Shown one piece after another: positions 50,406-58,219 of a stretch of 64,000 nt of DNA. The position numbers and the translations under genes were made by a program. The DNA comes from Oscillospiraceae bacterium (GTDB lineage: Bacteria > Bacillota > Clostridia > Oscillospirales > Acutalibacteraceae). Under the pieces are notes generated by a model that saw nothing but the letters and a program-made list of their open reading frames with translations, did not search any database and was not told the origin of the DNA. The stretch covers positions 1 to 64,000 of the forward strand of contig SVOY01000003.1 in NCBI GenBank assembly GCA_015066105.1, in the 5' to 3' direction. Positions within the stretch are counted from its first letter, which is position 1. Every line of letters starts with the position of its first letter.

Positions 50406-51777
50406 CCCATTTACCTATATACTTTTCGTATCTTTCACTGTAAATGTCAACAAGCTTTTTTGCAATGGGATAAGAGCAGATAAGCGGATGCACCGTAAGT
50501 GCCTTCACAGCTTTTTTCTTGCTTTTTTCCATAATTGCCTCAACGGTAAGGTTTTCGTAATGCTTGACGGCACAGATAAGGTTTTTCTGCATTTCGGGCA
50601 CATTTTCCGCCTTATGAGGGTGAACGCCGTCCTTATCAACGGTGCAGGTAATTTCGCACACATCCTCTGCCCTTAAAAAGTCAAGAGTACCCTCATTGGG
50701 GATTGAAAGCACCATCTGTACGGGCTTGCCCGTATTCTGCGCCTTGATGAATTCAAGAGCGACCGCCGCATAACCGCCGTTATCAGGCTGCTTTACATAT
50801 TCCTCTGCCGTGGGCACGTTAAACCTTTCCTCGCGCACCTTACCGCTTTCAATGGAAAAGTAGCTGTTTTCTCTCATAGCGTAATGCTCCATAAAGCAAA
50901 GGAAGGCCTTTTCAAAATCCTTATCTATGTCAATTTTTTTCATTTGCTCAAGCATATGGTTATTGATTTCGAGAATGGTCTCGCCCCTTGTTTTACTGCT
51001 TGCAAGCACAGAGGAAACCGCCTTATCGCGGTAGTGGTAAAAATAAAGGTACTCGTTGGGAAGCAGATAATCGGAAAGCTCTGTTATCCCCTTTTCAAAA
51101 AGGCGCATTTCCGTTTTTCTGTAAAGCTCGGGGTGGTTGATGATTTCTTCGGTCAAATCCTTATTGCCAACCCTGAAATCCGTAAACCAGGAAAGATGAT
51201 TAAGGCCGAAGCAAAGGAAGTTAAGCTCCCTTTCCCCCGTCATATCCTTAAGCTGACGAAGAAAGCCGCTGGGGGCATCGCAAACACCGTAGGTATTGCT
51301 GTAGCCCATTGTGCGAAGAGCCTGGGTTACAAGGCCGCTGGGATTTGTAAAATTAAAAATTGGTGCTCCGGGCTTAGAAATTTGCCTTGCCTTTTCACAG
51401 TATTCCTTAAGGGTGTGAATACTGCGCAGTGCCATTGCGAAGCCGCCTGCGCCCGTTGTCTCCTGGCCGAGAACGCCCTCATTGAGTGCACTTCTTTCGT
51501 CAAAAACTCTGCCCTCGTCCCCCTCGGCACGGATGGTTGTGATTATGTAGTCTGCATCCTTAAGAGCCTCATCGGCATCACTTGTGAGCGAAAAGTCAAG
51601 CCCCGGGGCAATCATTGCTGCAATACGCTTTGCTATTTTGCCGTAGATATAAAGCTTTTCCTCGTCTGTATCCATAAACACCACCTCAGTGATGCCCGTA
51701 TCCTTTGCACCTAAGGCAAGAGATTTTGCAAGGAAAGGTGAACGAACACCGCCTCCGCCTAATACTGCAAGTTTCAT
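50398..51777 (-). CDS. Glycoside hydrolase family 4 (6-phospho-glycosidase type)
   Basis: 459 residues. The NAD-binding start is KLAVLGGGGVRSPFLAKSLA. ETTGAGGFAMALR, the Cys motif YGVCDAPSG and FGLNHLSWF with His supply the Mn2+ and catalytic features of GH4. These enzymes use an NAD-dependent redox-elimination mechanism on 6-phospho-alpha- or beta-glucosides, or unphosphorylated galacturonides in some. No PTS gene is in the operon and the transporter is a symporter, so either the substrate already carries phosphate or a kinase lies elsewhere. It overlaps the upstream PI-PLC-like gene by four bases. Confidence 0.93.
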   Translation of the reverse strand: MKLAVLGGGGVRSPFLAKSLALGAKDTGITEVVFMDTDEEKLYIYGKIAKRIAAMIAPGLDFSLTSDADEALKDADYIITTIRAEGDEGRVFDERSALNEGVLGQETTGAGGFAMALRSIHTLKEYCEKARQISKPGAPIFNFTNPSGLVTQALRTMGYSNTYGVCDAPSGFLRQLKDMTGERELNFLCFGLNHLSWFTDFRVGNKDLTEEIINHPELYRKTEMRLFEKGITELSDYLLPNEYLYFYHYRDKAVSSVLASSKTRGETILEINNHMLEQMKKIDIDKDFEKAFLCFMEHYAMRENSYFSIESGKVREERFNVPTAEEYVKQPDNGGYAAVALEFIKAQNTGKPVQMVLSIPNEGTLDFLRAEDVCEITCTVDKDGVHPHKAENVPEMQKNLICAVKHYENLTVEAIMEKSKKKAVKALTVHPLICSYPIAKKLVDIYSERYEKYIGKWDE

Positions 51778-52655
51778 AATACGCTCTCCTTTTTTTCAAA
51801 CTTCTCCATTATTTCCTCATCGGGAAAATCAAACAAAAACCAGCCCTTGGCCTTTTTAAGCTCGCAGGCTTTGAAAAAAGCGTTCATTTCCTCAGCGGTT
51901 TTTTCAAGGCTTTCATTTTTATATCTGTAAGCCGTGCTTATAAAATGCACCGCTATATTGTCATTATCGCACACACAGCTGTCAAGAAAGGGCTTTTCGC
52001 ATTTTTCCCATTTGCGCAGGGGTGCAAGGCCGTATCTGTCCTGAACAACTGCTTTTTGCTTTTTGTTGAGAAAAACGGGATATATTTTTTCTCTGCGCTT
52101 ACTCCCCTGGTCCTTCCAATGCGAAAAATCAAGGCCGCATTGCTTGCCCTTTTTCCACCACGGAAAAACCTTGCACCTTCTCATAAGCACCATTTTGCCG
52201 CGGCAGGCACCGAGAGAGGGTATCTCATTTTTCAGATACCACTGATTTTCCTTGCCGATAATATGCTTTTCAAAAAAGGACGGGAAGAAAAAGCGGTTCA
52301 TTATCCCCCTGTCCTGCTTTATGCTGACAATAAGGGTTTCGTCGGGATTTTCTCTTAAAAAGCTGCTTAAATCCTCAAATACGGCATCAAAGGTCAGCTT
52401 TGTTTTCTTTTCGCTGTCACTGAAGCAATCGGCAAGAGAATGACAGAGATAAAAGGTGCTTCCGCTTTTATAAAGCCTTATATCAAAAAGGCGTATTCCG
52501 AGTGCAAGCTGTTCTTTTACGGTAAGTGACTGACAGCGGCACATATTTTCCATTGTGCAAAACGCCGTACAGCTATCGTGAGTGCCCGCAATATTTACTG
52601 CCGAAAGGCAGATATCATCGGGCAGAAAAGAAAAAATCTTCTTCAAGAAAAGCAC
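51774..52655 (-). CDS. PI-PLC X-domain phosphodiesterase-like protein
   Basis: 293 residues from a GTG at 52655. The GGGGA site is adjacent to it, so TTG four codons later is an alternative start. PI-PLC X features are VNIAGTHDSCT (first catalytic His), GIRLFDIRLYKSG, FYLCHSLADC (second His), and LRENPDETLIVSIKQD. Bacterial relatives cleave phosphatidylinositol or GPI anchors to cyclic inositol phosphate, but those are secreted. No signal peptide is evident here, so an imported, soluble glycerophospho- or inositol-phospho-sugar is a better guess. It is first in the operon with promoter 52685-52713. Confidence 0.85.
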   Translation of the reverse strand: MLFLKKIFSFLPDDICLSAVNIAGTHDSCTAFCTMENMCRCQSLTVKEQLALGIRLFDIRLYKSGSTFYLCHSLADCFSDSEKKTKLTFDAVFEDLSSFLRENPDETLIVSIKQDRGIMNRFFFPSFFEKHIIGKENQWYLKNEIPSLGACRGKMVLMRRCKVFPWWKKGKQCGLDFSHWKDQGSKRREKIYPVFLNKKQKAVVQDRYGLAPLRKWEKCEKPFLDSCVCDNDNIAVHFISTAYRYKNESLEKTAEEMNAFFKACELKKAKGWFLFDFPDEEIMEKFEKKESVL

Positions 52656-52684
52656 TCCCCGCTCTTTTAAAATTCCTATTTTCT

Positions 52685-52713
52685 ATAATATCTCAAAAGA
52701 AGAAAAAATTCAA
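52685..52713 (-). promoter_or_regulatory. Sigma-A promoter of the PI-PLC/GH4/PHP/GPH operon
   Basis: Minus strand -35 TTGAAT (52713-52708), 17-nt spacer, -10 TATTAT (52690-52685). The leader is about 23 nt. Confidence 0.65.
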
Positions 52714-52824
52714 CCTTTAATGAACAATTTTCCCCTTTCACATATAATCACAGTCCCCGTAATGACGCATATAATGTAACGGAAGTAAAATTCTTCCTAA
52801 ATATAACAAAAAGGAGGTAAACAG

Positions 52825-53673
52825 ATGGCAACATTCCAAAACCAGGCAAGCCTCACCTATAACAACAGCACGGTAAATTCAAACATTGTGACAGGTGAAA
52901 TACTTGAAGTGCTTTCGCTCACAAAGGCAAGCCTTAACACCTCTTATACTGCAGGCGACACCGTAACCTATATTCTTTCCGCAGTAAATTCGGGCTCAAC
53001 AGCCTTTTCCGGCGTAAGCATTACAGATAACCTCGGTGCCTACAGCTTCGGCACAAATGAGCTTTATCCTCTCAGCTACGTTGACGGCTCCGCAATGCTC
53101 TACATTGACGGTGTTATGCAGCCGGTAACTGTCAACGCAACGGAAAGTGAGGTTGTTTTCAGCGGCTTTACAATCCCCGCGGGCGGCAATGCTCTTATTT
53201 CATACCGGGCAACGGTAAACGGCTTTGCTCCCCTTTTAGGCGGCTCAGTAATTGAAAACACGGCTACTCTCACAGCGGCGGGTCTGAGCACTCCCGTGAC
53301 GGCAACTGCTCAGGTAGGCGTTGATTCACGTCCCGTGCTTTCAATCACAAAGGGACTCACGCCCGAAAGCGTACCCGAAAACGGCACACTCACCTATACC
53401 CTCACCCTTTTGAACACAGGCGCAGAGCCCGCCGTCAGCGGTGTAACCGTAACGGACACCTTCAACCCCATCCTTTCAGATATATCTGTAAGCTATAACG
53501 GCACCCCGTGGACAGAGGGCGTAAACTACACCTATGACGAAGCAACGGGTCTTTTCACAACCCTTGACGGACAGATTTCCGTACCCGGAGCCGTATTCAA
53601 TCAGAACATTGATACGGGTCTTGTAACGGTAACACCCGGTGTGGCAGTTATCAGAATTACGGGCACAGTATAA
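52825..53673 (+). CDS. DUF11 (conserved repeat domain) protein without signal peptide
   Basis: 282 residues. A short lead (MATFQNQASLTYNNSTVNSN) is followed by two DUF11-type beta-sandwich repeats: VLSLTKASLNTSYTAGDTVT...NSG...VTITDNL-type and VLSITKGLTPESVPENGTLT...LLNTGAEP...VTVTDTF. DUF11 proteins are usually surface or spore-layer components, but no signal peptide or anchor is seen, and no catalytic residues stand out. A very strong GGAGG precedes the ATG. Upstream, CATATAAT occurs twice (52740 and 52769 regions), similar to a sporulation sigma-E/K -10, so mother-cell expression is possible though unproven. Confidence 0.85.
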   Translation: MATFQNQASLTYNNSTVNSNIVTGEILEVLSLTKASLNTSYTAGDTVTYILSAVNSGSTAFSGVSITDNLGAYSFGTNELYPLSYVDGSAMLYIDGVMQPVTVNATESEVVFSGFTIPAGGNALISYRATVNGFAPLLGGSVIENTATLTAAGLSTPVTATAQVGVDSRPVLSITKGLTPESVPENGTLTYTLTLLNTGAEPAVSGVTVTDTFNPILSDISVSYNGTPWTEGVNYTYDEATGLFTTLDGQISVPGAVFNQNIDTGLVTVTPGVAVIRITGTV

Positions 53674-53702
53674 TTTTACTTCACGGCAATCAGGTGCGTA
53701 AC

Positions 53703-53744
53703 AAAAAAACAGATGTGTTTCCGAAATAAGAAACACATCTGTTT
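53703..53744. repeat. AACAGATGT hairpin repeat, copy 4 (DUF11/htpG terminator)
   Basis: Stem AAACAGATGTGTTTC (53707-53721) and GAAACACATCTGTTT (53730-53744), loop CGAAATAA, A7 on the left. It lies between convergent DUF11 and htpG genes. Confidence 0.9.
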
Positions 53745-53757
53745 AATCGTTTAAGCT

Positions 53758-55635
53758 TTACATAAGCTCGCAGACAAGGTCGCAATACTCTGTGGGGTTA
53801 TCAATGGATTTGCCTGCGATAAGGCAGCTTTGTGCATAAAGGATTTTTGCATATTTTGCAGCCTTGTCCTTGTCCTCGGCATAAAGGCTCTTAAGGGTAT
53901 CGGCAATTTTGTGCTCCTTGTTGATTTCAAGCACAACCGTTGCCTTTGCTCCCTCACCGCCGGGCATATGGGCAAGCACCTTTTCCATTTCAAGGCTCAT
54001 CATTCCCTCACTTGTAAGGCATACGGGATGATTTTTGAGCTTGTTGGTAAAGCGCACGGCACTTACTGCGCCGTTGAGGCTGTCCTTAAGGAAGCCGAGC
54101 ATATCTGCACATTCCTCGTTTTCCTTTTTAAGCTCTTCCTTTTCGCTTTCGCTGTCAAGGTCAAGGTTACCTGCACAGATATTTGTAAAGCTCTTGCCGT
54201 CATACTCAAAGAGCATTTTAAGGGCAAATTCATCAACATCATCGGTAAGATAAAGCACCTCAAAGCCCTTGGCTTTAACGGCATCGGTCTGGGGAAGAAG
54301 CTCAATTTTATCCACGGTTTCGCCGCAGGCGTAATAAATTGTCTTCTGCTCCTCGGTCATACGGCTTACATATTCCTTAAGGGTTACGGGCTTGTTTTCA
54401 AAGGATGATGTAAACAGAAGAAGGTCCTTGAGAGTATCCTTGTTTACACCGTAATCGGCATAAAGGCCGTATTTGAGCTGAACACCGAAGGCGGAGAAAA
54501 ACTTTTCGTAGCTTTCTCTGTCGCTCTTGAGCATTTTTTCAAGCTCAGACTTGATTTTCTTTTCAAGATTTTTTGCAATAATCTTAAGAAGATGGTCATG
54601 CTGAAGGGTTTCTCTTGAAATATTGAGGGTAAGGTCGGCGGAATCAACAAGACCCTTTACAAAGGAGAAGTAATCGGGAAGAAGCTCCTCGCACTTTTCC
54701 ATAATGACTACGCCGTTTGTATAAAGTGAAAGTCCCTTTTTGAAATCCTTTGTGTAATAGTCAAAGGGAGGATGCTTCGGGATAAAGAGAAGTGCATCAT
54801 AGGAAACCTGACCCTCTGTTTTGGAGTGGACCGTTTTAAGGGGTTCATCGTAATCGTAGAATTTTGCCTTGTAGAACTCAGAATATTCCTCAGCGGTGAT
54901 TTCGTTCTTGTTCTTTCTCCAGAGAGGCACCATGCTGTTGAGCTGAGTTGCTTCGGTTACGGTTTCATATTCGTTTTCCGTGCCCTCCTTGAGCTCAGTT
55001 TTTTCCATATCGAGCATAATGGGGTAACGGATATAATCTGAATATTTTGAAACAATTTCCTGCACGGTATACTGCTCAAGATATTTACCGTAGCTTTCCT
55101 CCTCGGTATCGGCCTTGATGTGAAGAGTGATTACCGTGCCGGCTTCGTCCTTTTGTGCCTCTTTAACCGTGTAGCCGTCAACACCCGAGGATTCCCAGAG
55201 GTAAGCCTTATCACTGCCCTGTGCCCTTGAAAGCACGGAAACCTTGTCGCTTACCATAAAGGCTGAATAGAAGCCTACACCGAACTGACCGATAATTTCA
55301 ACCTCACTGCCCTTTTCAACACCCGTTTTGAAATCAAGCGAGCCGCTTTTTGCTATTGTGCCGAGGTTGTTTTCAAGCTCTTCGGCGGTCATACCGCAGC
55401 CGTTATCGGTAACGGTGAGGGTGCGGTTTTCCTTATCTATATCAATTTTGATTGTGTAGCCCTCGCGTGCGGTGCCGCTTTCGCCCGCAGATAATGCGTG
55501 ATAGTAACGCTTATCAAGGGCGTCGCTTGCATTTGAGATAAGCTCTCTTAAAAAAATATCCTTATGGGTATAGATTGAGTTAATCATCATATCCATGAGC
55601 TTTTTTGATTCTGCCTTAAACTGTTTTTTAGCCAT
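53758..55635 (-). CDS. htpG: Chaperone protein HtpG (Hsp90)
   Basis: 625 residues. The N-terminal GHKL ATPase domain has FKAESKKLMDMMINSIYTHK, FLRELISNASDALDKRYY (Asn for Mg2+), TVTDNGCGM and GQFGVGFYSAFMV. The middle domain has LYTNGVVIMEKCEELLP and LNISRETLQHD; the C-terminal dimer domain has the usual form. It is preceded by a perfect CIRCE and a strong promoter, so it is predicted to belong to the HrcA regulon, unlike Bacillus subtilis htpG, which is HrcA-independent. Confidence 0.98.
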   Translation of the reverse strand: MAKKQFKAESKKLMDMMINSIYTHKDIFLRELISNASDALDKRYYHALSAGESGTAREGYTIKIDIDKENRTLTVTDNGCGMTAEELENNLGTIAKSGSLDFKTGVEKGSEVEIIGQFGVGFYSAFMVSDKVSVLSRAQGSDKAYLWESSGVDGYTVKEAQKDEAGTVITLHIKADTEEESYGKYLEQYTVQEIVSKYSDYIRYPIMLDMEKTELKEGTENEYETVTEATQLNSMVPLWRKNKNEITAEEYSEFYKAKFYDYDEPLKTVHSKTEGQVSYDALLFIPKHPPFDYYTKDFKKGLSLYTNGVVIMEKCEELLPDYFSFVKGLVDSADLTLNISRETLQHDHLLKIIAKNLEKKIKSELEKMLKSDRESYEKFFSAFGVQLKYGLYADYGVNKDTLKDLLLFTSSFENKPVTLKEYVSRMTEEQKTIYYACGETVDKIELLPQTDAVKAKGFEVLYLTDDVDEFALKMLFEYDGKSFTNICAGNLDLDSESEKEELKKENEECADMLGFLKDSLNGAVSAVRFTNKLKNHPVCLTSEGMMSLEMEKVLAHMPGGEGAKATVVLEINKEHKIADTLKSLYAEDKDKAAKYAKILYAQSCLIAGKSIDNPTEYCDLVCELM

Positions 55636-55666
55636 GATATTACTCCTAACCTGAAATTTATTTGTT

Positions 55667-55693
55667 TTAGCACTCTCATAACGTGAGTGCTAA
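55667..55693. promoter_or_regulatory. CIRCE operator of htpG
   Basis: TTAGCACTC-N9-GAGTGCTAA with perfect arms, located between the -10 element and the htpG ATG at 55635. Confidence 0.97.
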
Positions 55694-55698
55694 AATAT

Positions 55699-55726
55699 AT
55701 TATAGCCTTATTTTTCCATTTGTCAA
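55699..55726 (-). promoter_or_regulatory. Sigma-A promoter of htpG
   Basis: Minus strand -35 TTGACA (55726-55721), 16-nt spacer, -10 TATAAT (55704-55699), immediately upstream of CIRCE. Confidence 0.9.
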
Positions 55727-55743
55727 GGGTGTATTTCAAAGTG

Positions 55744-55772
55744 TTGATTTTTACTGCAAAATAAAATATAAT
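55744..55772 (+). promoter_or_regulatory. Sigma-A promoter of the B12/radical-SAM gene
   Basis: -35 TTGATT (55744-55749), 17-nt spacer, -10 TATAAT (55767-55772). The ATG is at 55798. Confidence 0.85.
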
Positions 55773-55797
55773 GATAAAAAACAAAAGGAGAAACGGT

Positions 55798-57507
55798 ATG
55801 AAGACACTTATCTGCACACTTGCTTCAAAATATATACATTCATCCCTTGCACCGTGGTGTCTTTTTACCGCCTGCAAAAGCTACTGTAAGCACAATGGGG
55901 AATTAAAGGTGCTCGAATCCACCGTAAACGCAAGGCAGGATGAGCTTCTGAAAAAAATTCTTGAGGAAAAGCCCGACGCCGTTACCTTTTCTGTTTATAT
56001 ATGGAACAGAGAAAAGACCCTTGCCCTTTGCAAAGGCATTAAAGAGGCAAGTCCCCGTACGGTTATAATTCTCGGCGGGCCCGAGGTGGCATACGACTGC
56101 AGAAGCGCGCTTGAAAAATACAGCTTTGTTGACCTTGTGCTTTCGGGCGAGGGTGAGATAATACTCCCTCAGCTGCTCGACTGCCTTTCGCAAGGCCTTT
56201 CACCCAAGGCGATTGACGGCGTAAGCCTCCGTGACAAAAAGGGGCTTATAATAAAAAATGAAGCTATCGGCCAAAGCTTTGACTACCCTTCCCCCTACTG
56301 TGAGGAATATTTTGATGCTCTCGGCGGGAGAATAGCCTACATTGAAACAAGCCGCGGCTGCCCCTTCAACTGTGCCTACTGCCTTTCGGGCAGATGCGGC
56401 AAGGTGAAGTTCAAAAGCCTTACTCAGGCAAAAAAGGAAATTCTGCTGCTTGCAAGCTCGGGCACAAAAACCGTAAAATTTGTTGACCGCACCTTCAACT
56501 GCGATAATGAACGTGCAGTGAAAATACTCCGCTTTATAAATGAAGGCTACGGCGATAAAATCCCCGACGGAGTGTGCTTTCACTTTGAAATAAGTGCCGA
56601 TATTTTAAAGCAGGACTTTATTGACGAGGTCGGCCGTGCACCGAAGGGTGCCCTTCAGTTTGAAATAGGCATACAGAGCCTCAACAATGCTACCCTTGAG
56701 GAAATAGGAAGAAGGAGCGACAAAAAAAGGCTTTTTGAAAACATAAAAAAGCTTGTTTCTCTTCGCAACTGCCACATACATACCGACCTTATTGCAGGTC
56801 TGCCCGGTGAAACGCTTCAAAGCTTTACCGACGGCTTCAACGAGTGCTACACTCTCGGTGCAGATATGCTTCAGCTCGGCTTTCTCAAGCTTCTGCACGG
56901 CTCAGTATTACGGGATAACATTTCAGCCTTTCCGTGCGAGTTTTCAAAGGAGCCGCCCTATGAAATAATTTCCACGCCGACTATGTCAGCCGAGGCTCTG
57001 AGGCTGCTGCACACTGCTGAAAAGGAGCTTGACCGACTTCACAACAGCGGTCGCTTCAGACGGACTCTCACCTATATTTTCGAAAGCACGGGCCTTACGC
57101 CCTTTGAGCTTTTTTCTTTTGCAGGCAAAGCCATGCCCGACACCGCCCTGCCCCTTGACGCTTACACCGATGCTCTTTACGGCATACTCGCAGGCATTGA
57201 GGGTGTAAACAGAGCTAAGCTTCGCGACAGAATGATTTTTGACCGCCTTGCGAGCAACAATTCGGGCATTATACCAAAAAGCCTTTTCATAAAGGACAGC
57301 AGGCTTAAAAAGGTTAAGCACCGCCTTGCGCTTGAATATCCCGCAAAAAAAGGAGCAAGCCGCAATGTAGCCCTCCTTTACAGTGAAAAGAGGGTAATTT
57401 TCTGCGATTACGGCAAAAAAGACCCCGTTACGGGCGAATACGGGGTAAGGGAAGTAAATTTCGACTTTTTCGGTGAAACTTTTTTTGATTTTGATATTGA
57501 CAAGTGA
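55798..57507 (+). CDS. B12-binding domain radical SAM protein (DUF4080 type)
   Basis: 569 residues. The N-terminal cobalamin-binding-like Rossmann domain (about 1-140, with VTFSVYIWNREKTL and ILGGPEVAYD) is followed by the radical SAM domain with YIETSRGCPFNCAYCLSGRC (C-x3-C-x2-C, near residue 187) and TDLIAGLPGETLQSF. The roughly 200-residue C-terminal region is DUF4080-like. It probably methylates or rearranges an unknown substrate using a 4Fe-4S cluster and SAM. There is no pathway context; it sits between htpG and tRNA-Thr. AAAGGAG precedes the ATG at 55798. Confidence 0.9.
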   Translation: MKTLICTLASKYIHSSLAPWCLFTACKSYCKHNGELKVLESTVNARQDELLKKILEEKPDAVTFSVYIWNREKTLALCKGIKEASPRTVIILGGPEVAYDCRSALEKYSFVDLVLSGEGEIILPQLLDCLSQGLSPKAIDGVSLRDKKGLIIKNEAIGQSFDYPSPYCEEYFDALGGRIAYIETSRGCPFNCAYCLSGRCGKVKFKSLTQAKKEILLLASSGTKTVKFVDRTFNCDNERAVKILRFINEGYGDKIPDGVCFHFEISADILKQDFIDEVGRAPKGALQFEIGIQSLNNATLEEIGRRSDKKRLFENIKKLVSLRNCHIHTDLIAGLPGETLQSFTDGFNECYTLGADMLQLGFLKLLHGSVLRDNISAFPCEFSKEPPYEIISTPTMSAEALRLLHTAEKELDRLHNSGRFRRTLTYIFESTGLTPFELFSFAGKAMPDTALPLDAYTDALYGILAGIEGVNRAKLRDRMIFDRLASNNSGIIPKSLFIKDSRLKKVKHRLALEYPAKKGASRNVALLYSEKRVIFCDYGKKDPVTGEYGVREVNFDFFGETFFDFDIDK

Positions 57508-57525
57508 AGTAAAATGAGGTATAAT
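57497..57525 (+). promoter_or_regulatory. Sigma-A promoter of the tRNA-Thr gene
   Basis: -35 TTGACA (57497-57502), 17-nt spacer, -10 TATAAT (57520-57525), fully consensus. The -35 lies inside the last codons of the radical SAM gene. Confidence 0.92.
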
Positions 57526-57549
57526 CAACGAGCTGTTAAAAAATAGCTT

Positions 57550-57625
57550 GCTGATATAGCTCAGTCGGTAGAGTGCATCCTTGGTAAGGATGAGGTCACC
57601 GGTTCAAATCCGGTTATCAGCTCCA
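57550..57625 (+). tRNA. tRNA-Thr (anticodon GGU)
   Basis: 76 nt with a 7-bp acceptor stem (GCTGATA / TATCAGC), D-arm AGCTCAGTCGGTAGAGT, anticodon stem-loop CATCC-TTGGTAA-GGATG with GGT, T-arm CCGGTTCAAATCCGG and encoded CCA. Reads ACC and ACU codons. Confidence 0.97.
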
Positions 57626-57666
57626 AACGAAAATCCGTTCACGAATGTGGGCGGATTTTCGTTTGG
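57623..57666 (+). terminator. Terminator of tRNA-Thr
   Basis: Perfect 15-bp stem CCAAACGAAAATCCG (57623-57637) and CGGATTTTCGTTTGG (57652-57666). The 5' arm includes the last two bases of the tRNA discriminator/CCA region. Confidence 0.85.
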
Positions 57667-57742
57667 ATTATTCATTTTTCATTATTCATCATTCATTATT
57701 CATTTGTGCAGAACGGATTTTCTAATGAATAATGAATAATTG
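57667..57742. repeat. ATTCATTATTCAT simple-sequence inverted repeat
   Basis: A run of ATTATTCAT/ATTCATC units (57667-57704) and, after a 19-nt spacer, the inverted units AATGAATAATGAATAAT (57724-57740). Similar in style to the TGCAGAA repeats at 3069-3105 and 3513-3552. Confidence 0.7.
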
Positions 57743-57772
57743 TGGGCGGGACCCCCGCACCCGAATGTACTA

Positions 57773-57799
57773 AACCGCACCCTATGAAAGGATGCGGTT
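57773..57799 (-). terminator. Terminator of the XRE regulator gene
   Basis: AACCGCA-c-CCT and AGG-a-TGCGGTT (57773-57799), starting 5 nt after the stop of the minus-strand gene. Confidence 0.7.
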
Positions 57800-57803
57800 G
57801 TTT

Positions 57804-58004
57804 TTATTCAAGGCCTAAAATAAAATCTGCAGTTACATTATAATATTTACACAAGGCAATAATATGTCTTACTGGTATTTCGTTTTCTCCTTTTTCATAA
57901 CGGGAATAAACCTGCTGAGTTGTGCCTAAATATTCAGCAACCTCTTTCTGTGTTTTATCGTTGTCCTCACGCAAATCACGGATTATTTCGATGTAACTTT
58001 TCAC
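57804..58004 (-). CDS. XRE-family HTH transcriptional regulator
   Basis: 66 residues, almost only a Cro/C1-type helix-turn-helix: IRDLREDNDKTQKEVAEYLG (helices 1-2), TTQQVYSRYEKGENEIP (recognition helix), then HIIALCKYYNVTADFILGL. Single-domain regulators like this bind short palindromes as dimers. It diverges from the LRR lipoprotein gene, and two related 16-bp sites lie in the shared spacer (58046-58061, 58071-58086), so it probably regulates itself and the neighbour. AT-rich compared with flanking genes. Confidence 0.93.
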   Translation of the reverse strand: MKSYIEIIRDLREDNDKTQKEVAEYLGTTQQVYSRYEKGENEIPVRHIIALCKYYNVTADFILGLE

Positions 58005-58045
58005 CTAACTATCCCCTTATGTTTCTGATAGTTAAATTTTATAAT

Positions 58046-58086
58046 ACACTATATCTGATGTATTGACTTTACACTAAATGTGGTGT
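58046..58086. promoter_or_regulatory. Putative operator pair for the XRE regulator
   Basis: ACACTATATCTGATGT (58046-58061) and ACACTAAATGTGGTGT (58071-58086), 13 of 16 positions identical, each with ACAC/GTGT-like half sites, 25 nt apart. Site 2 fills the spacer of the plus-strand promoter. Confidence 0.55.
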
Positions 58087-58091
58087 AGAAT
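58063..58091 (+). promoter_or_regulatory. Sigma-A promoter of the LRR lipoprotein gene
   Basis: -35 TTGACT (58063-58068), 17-nt spacer, -10 TAGAAT (58086-58091). The leader is about 120 nt; 58098-58210 holds an AGGAGG at 58163-58168 with no clear following gene. Confidence 0.75.
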
Positions 58092-58219
58092 GTTGTTGAA
58101 AGCTAAACGAAGTTTGAGTTTTTCGTGTGTGCGGACTTTGGTTAGCAAGACTTTTTGTTTTTAAGGAGGTTCAGAAAAAAACAAATTTCAACACGAAAGT
58201 AAAAATGAAAGGATTTTTT

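Noticed and set aside
50884..51714. Plus-strand open frame of 276 codons
   Set aside because: Lies entirely antisense to the GH4 gene, which has full family motifs; the frame has no start signals and encodes Cys/His-rich noise.
57550..57803. Genomic island integrated at tRNA-Thr
   Set aside because: No integrase and no repeated tRNA 3' end were found downstream; the AT-rich pair alone is not enough evidence.
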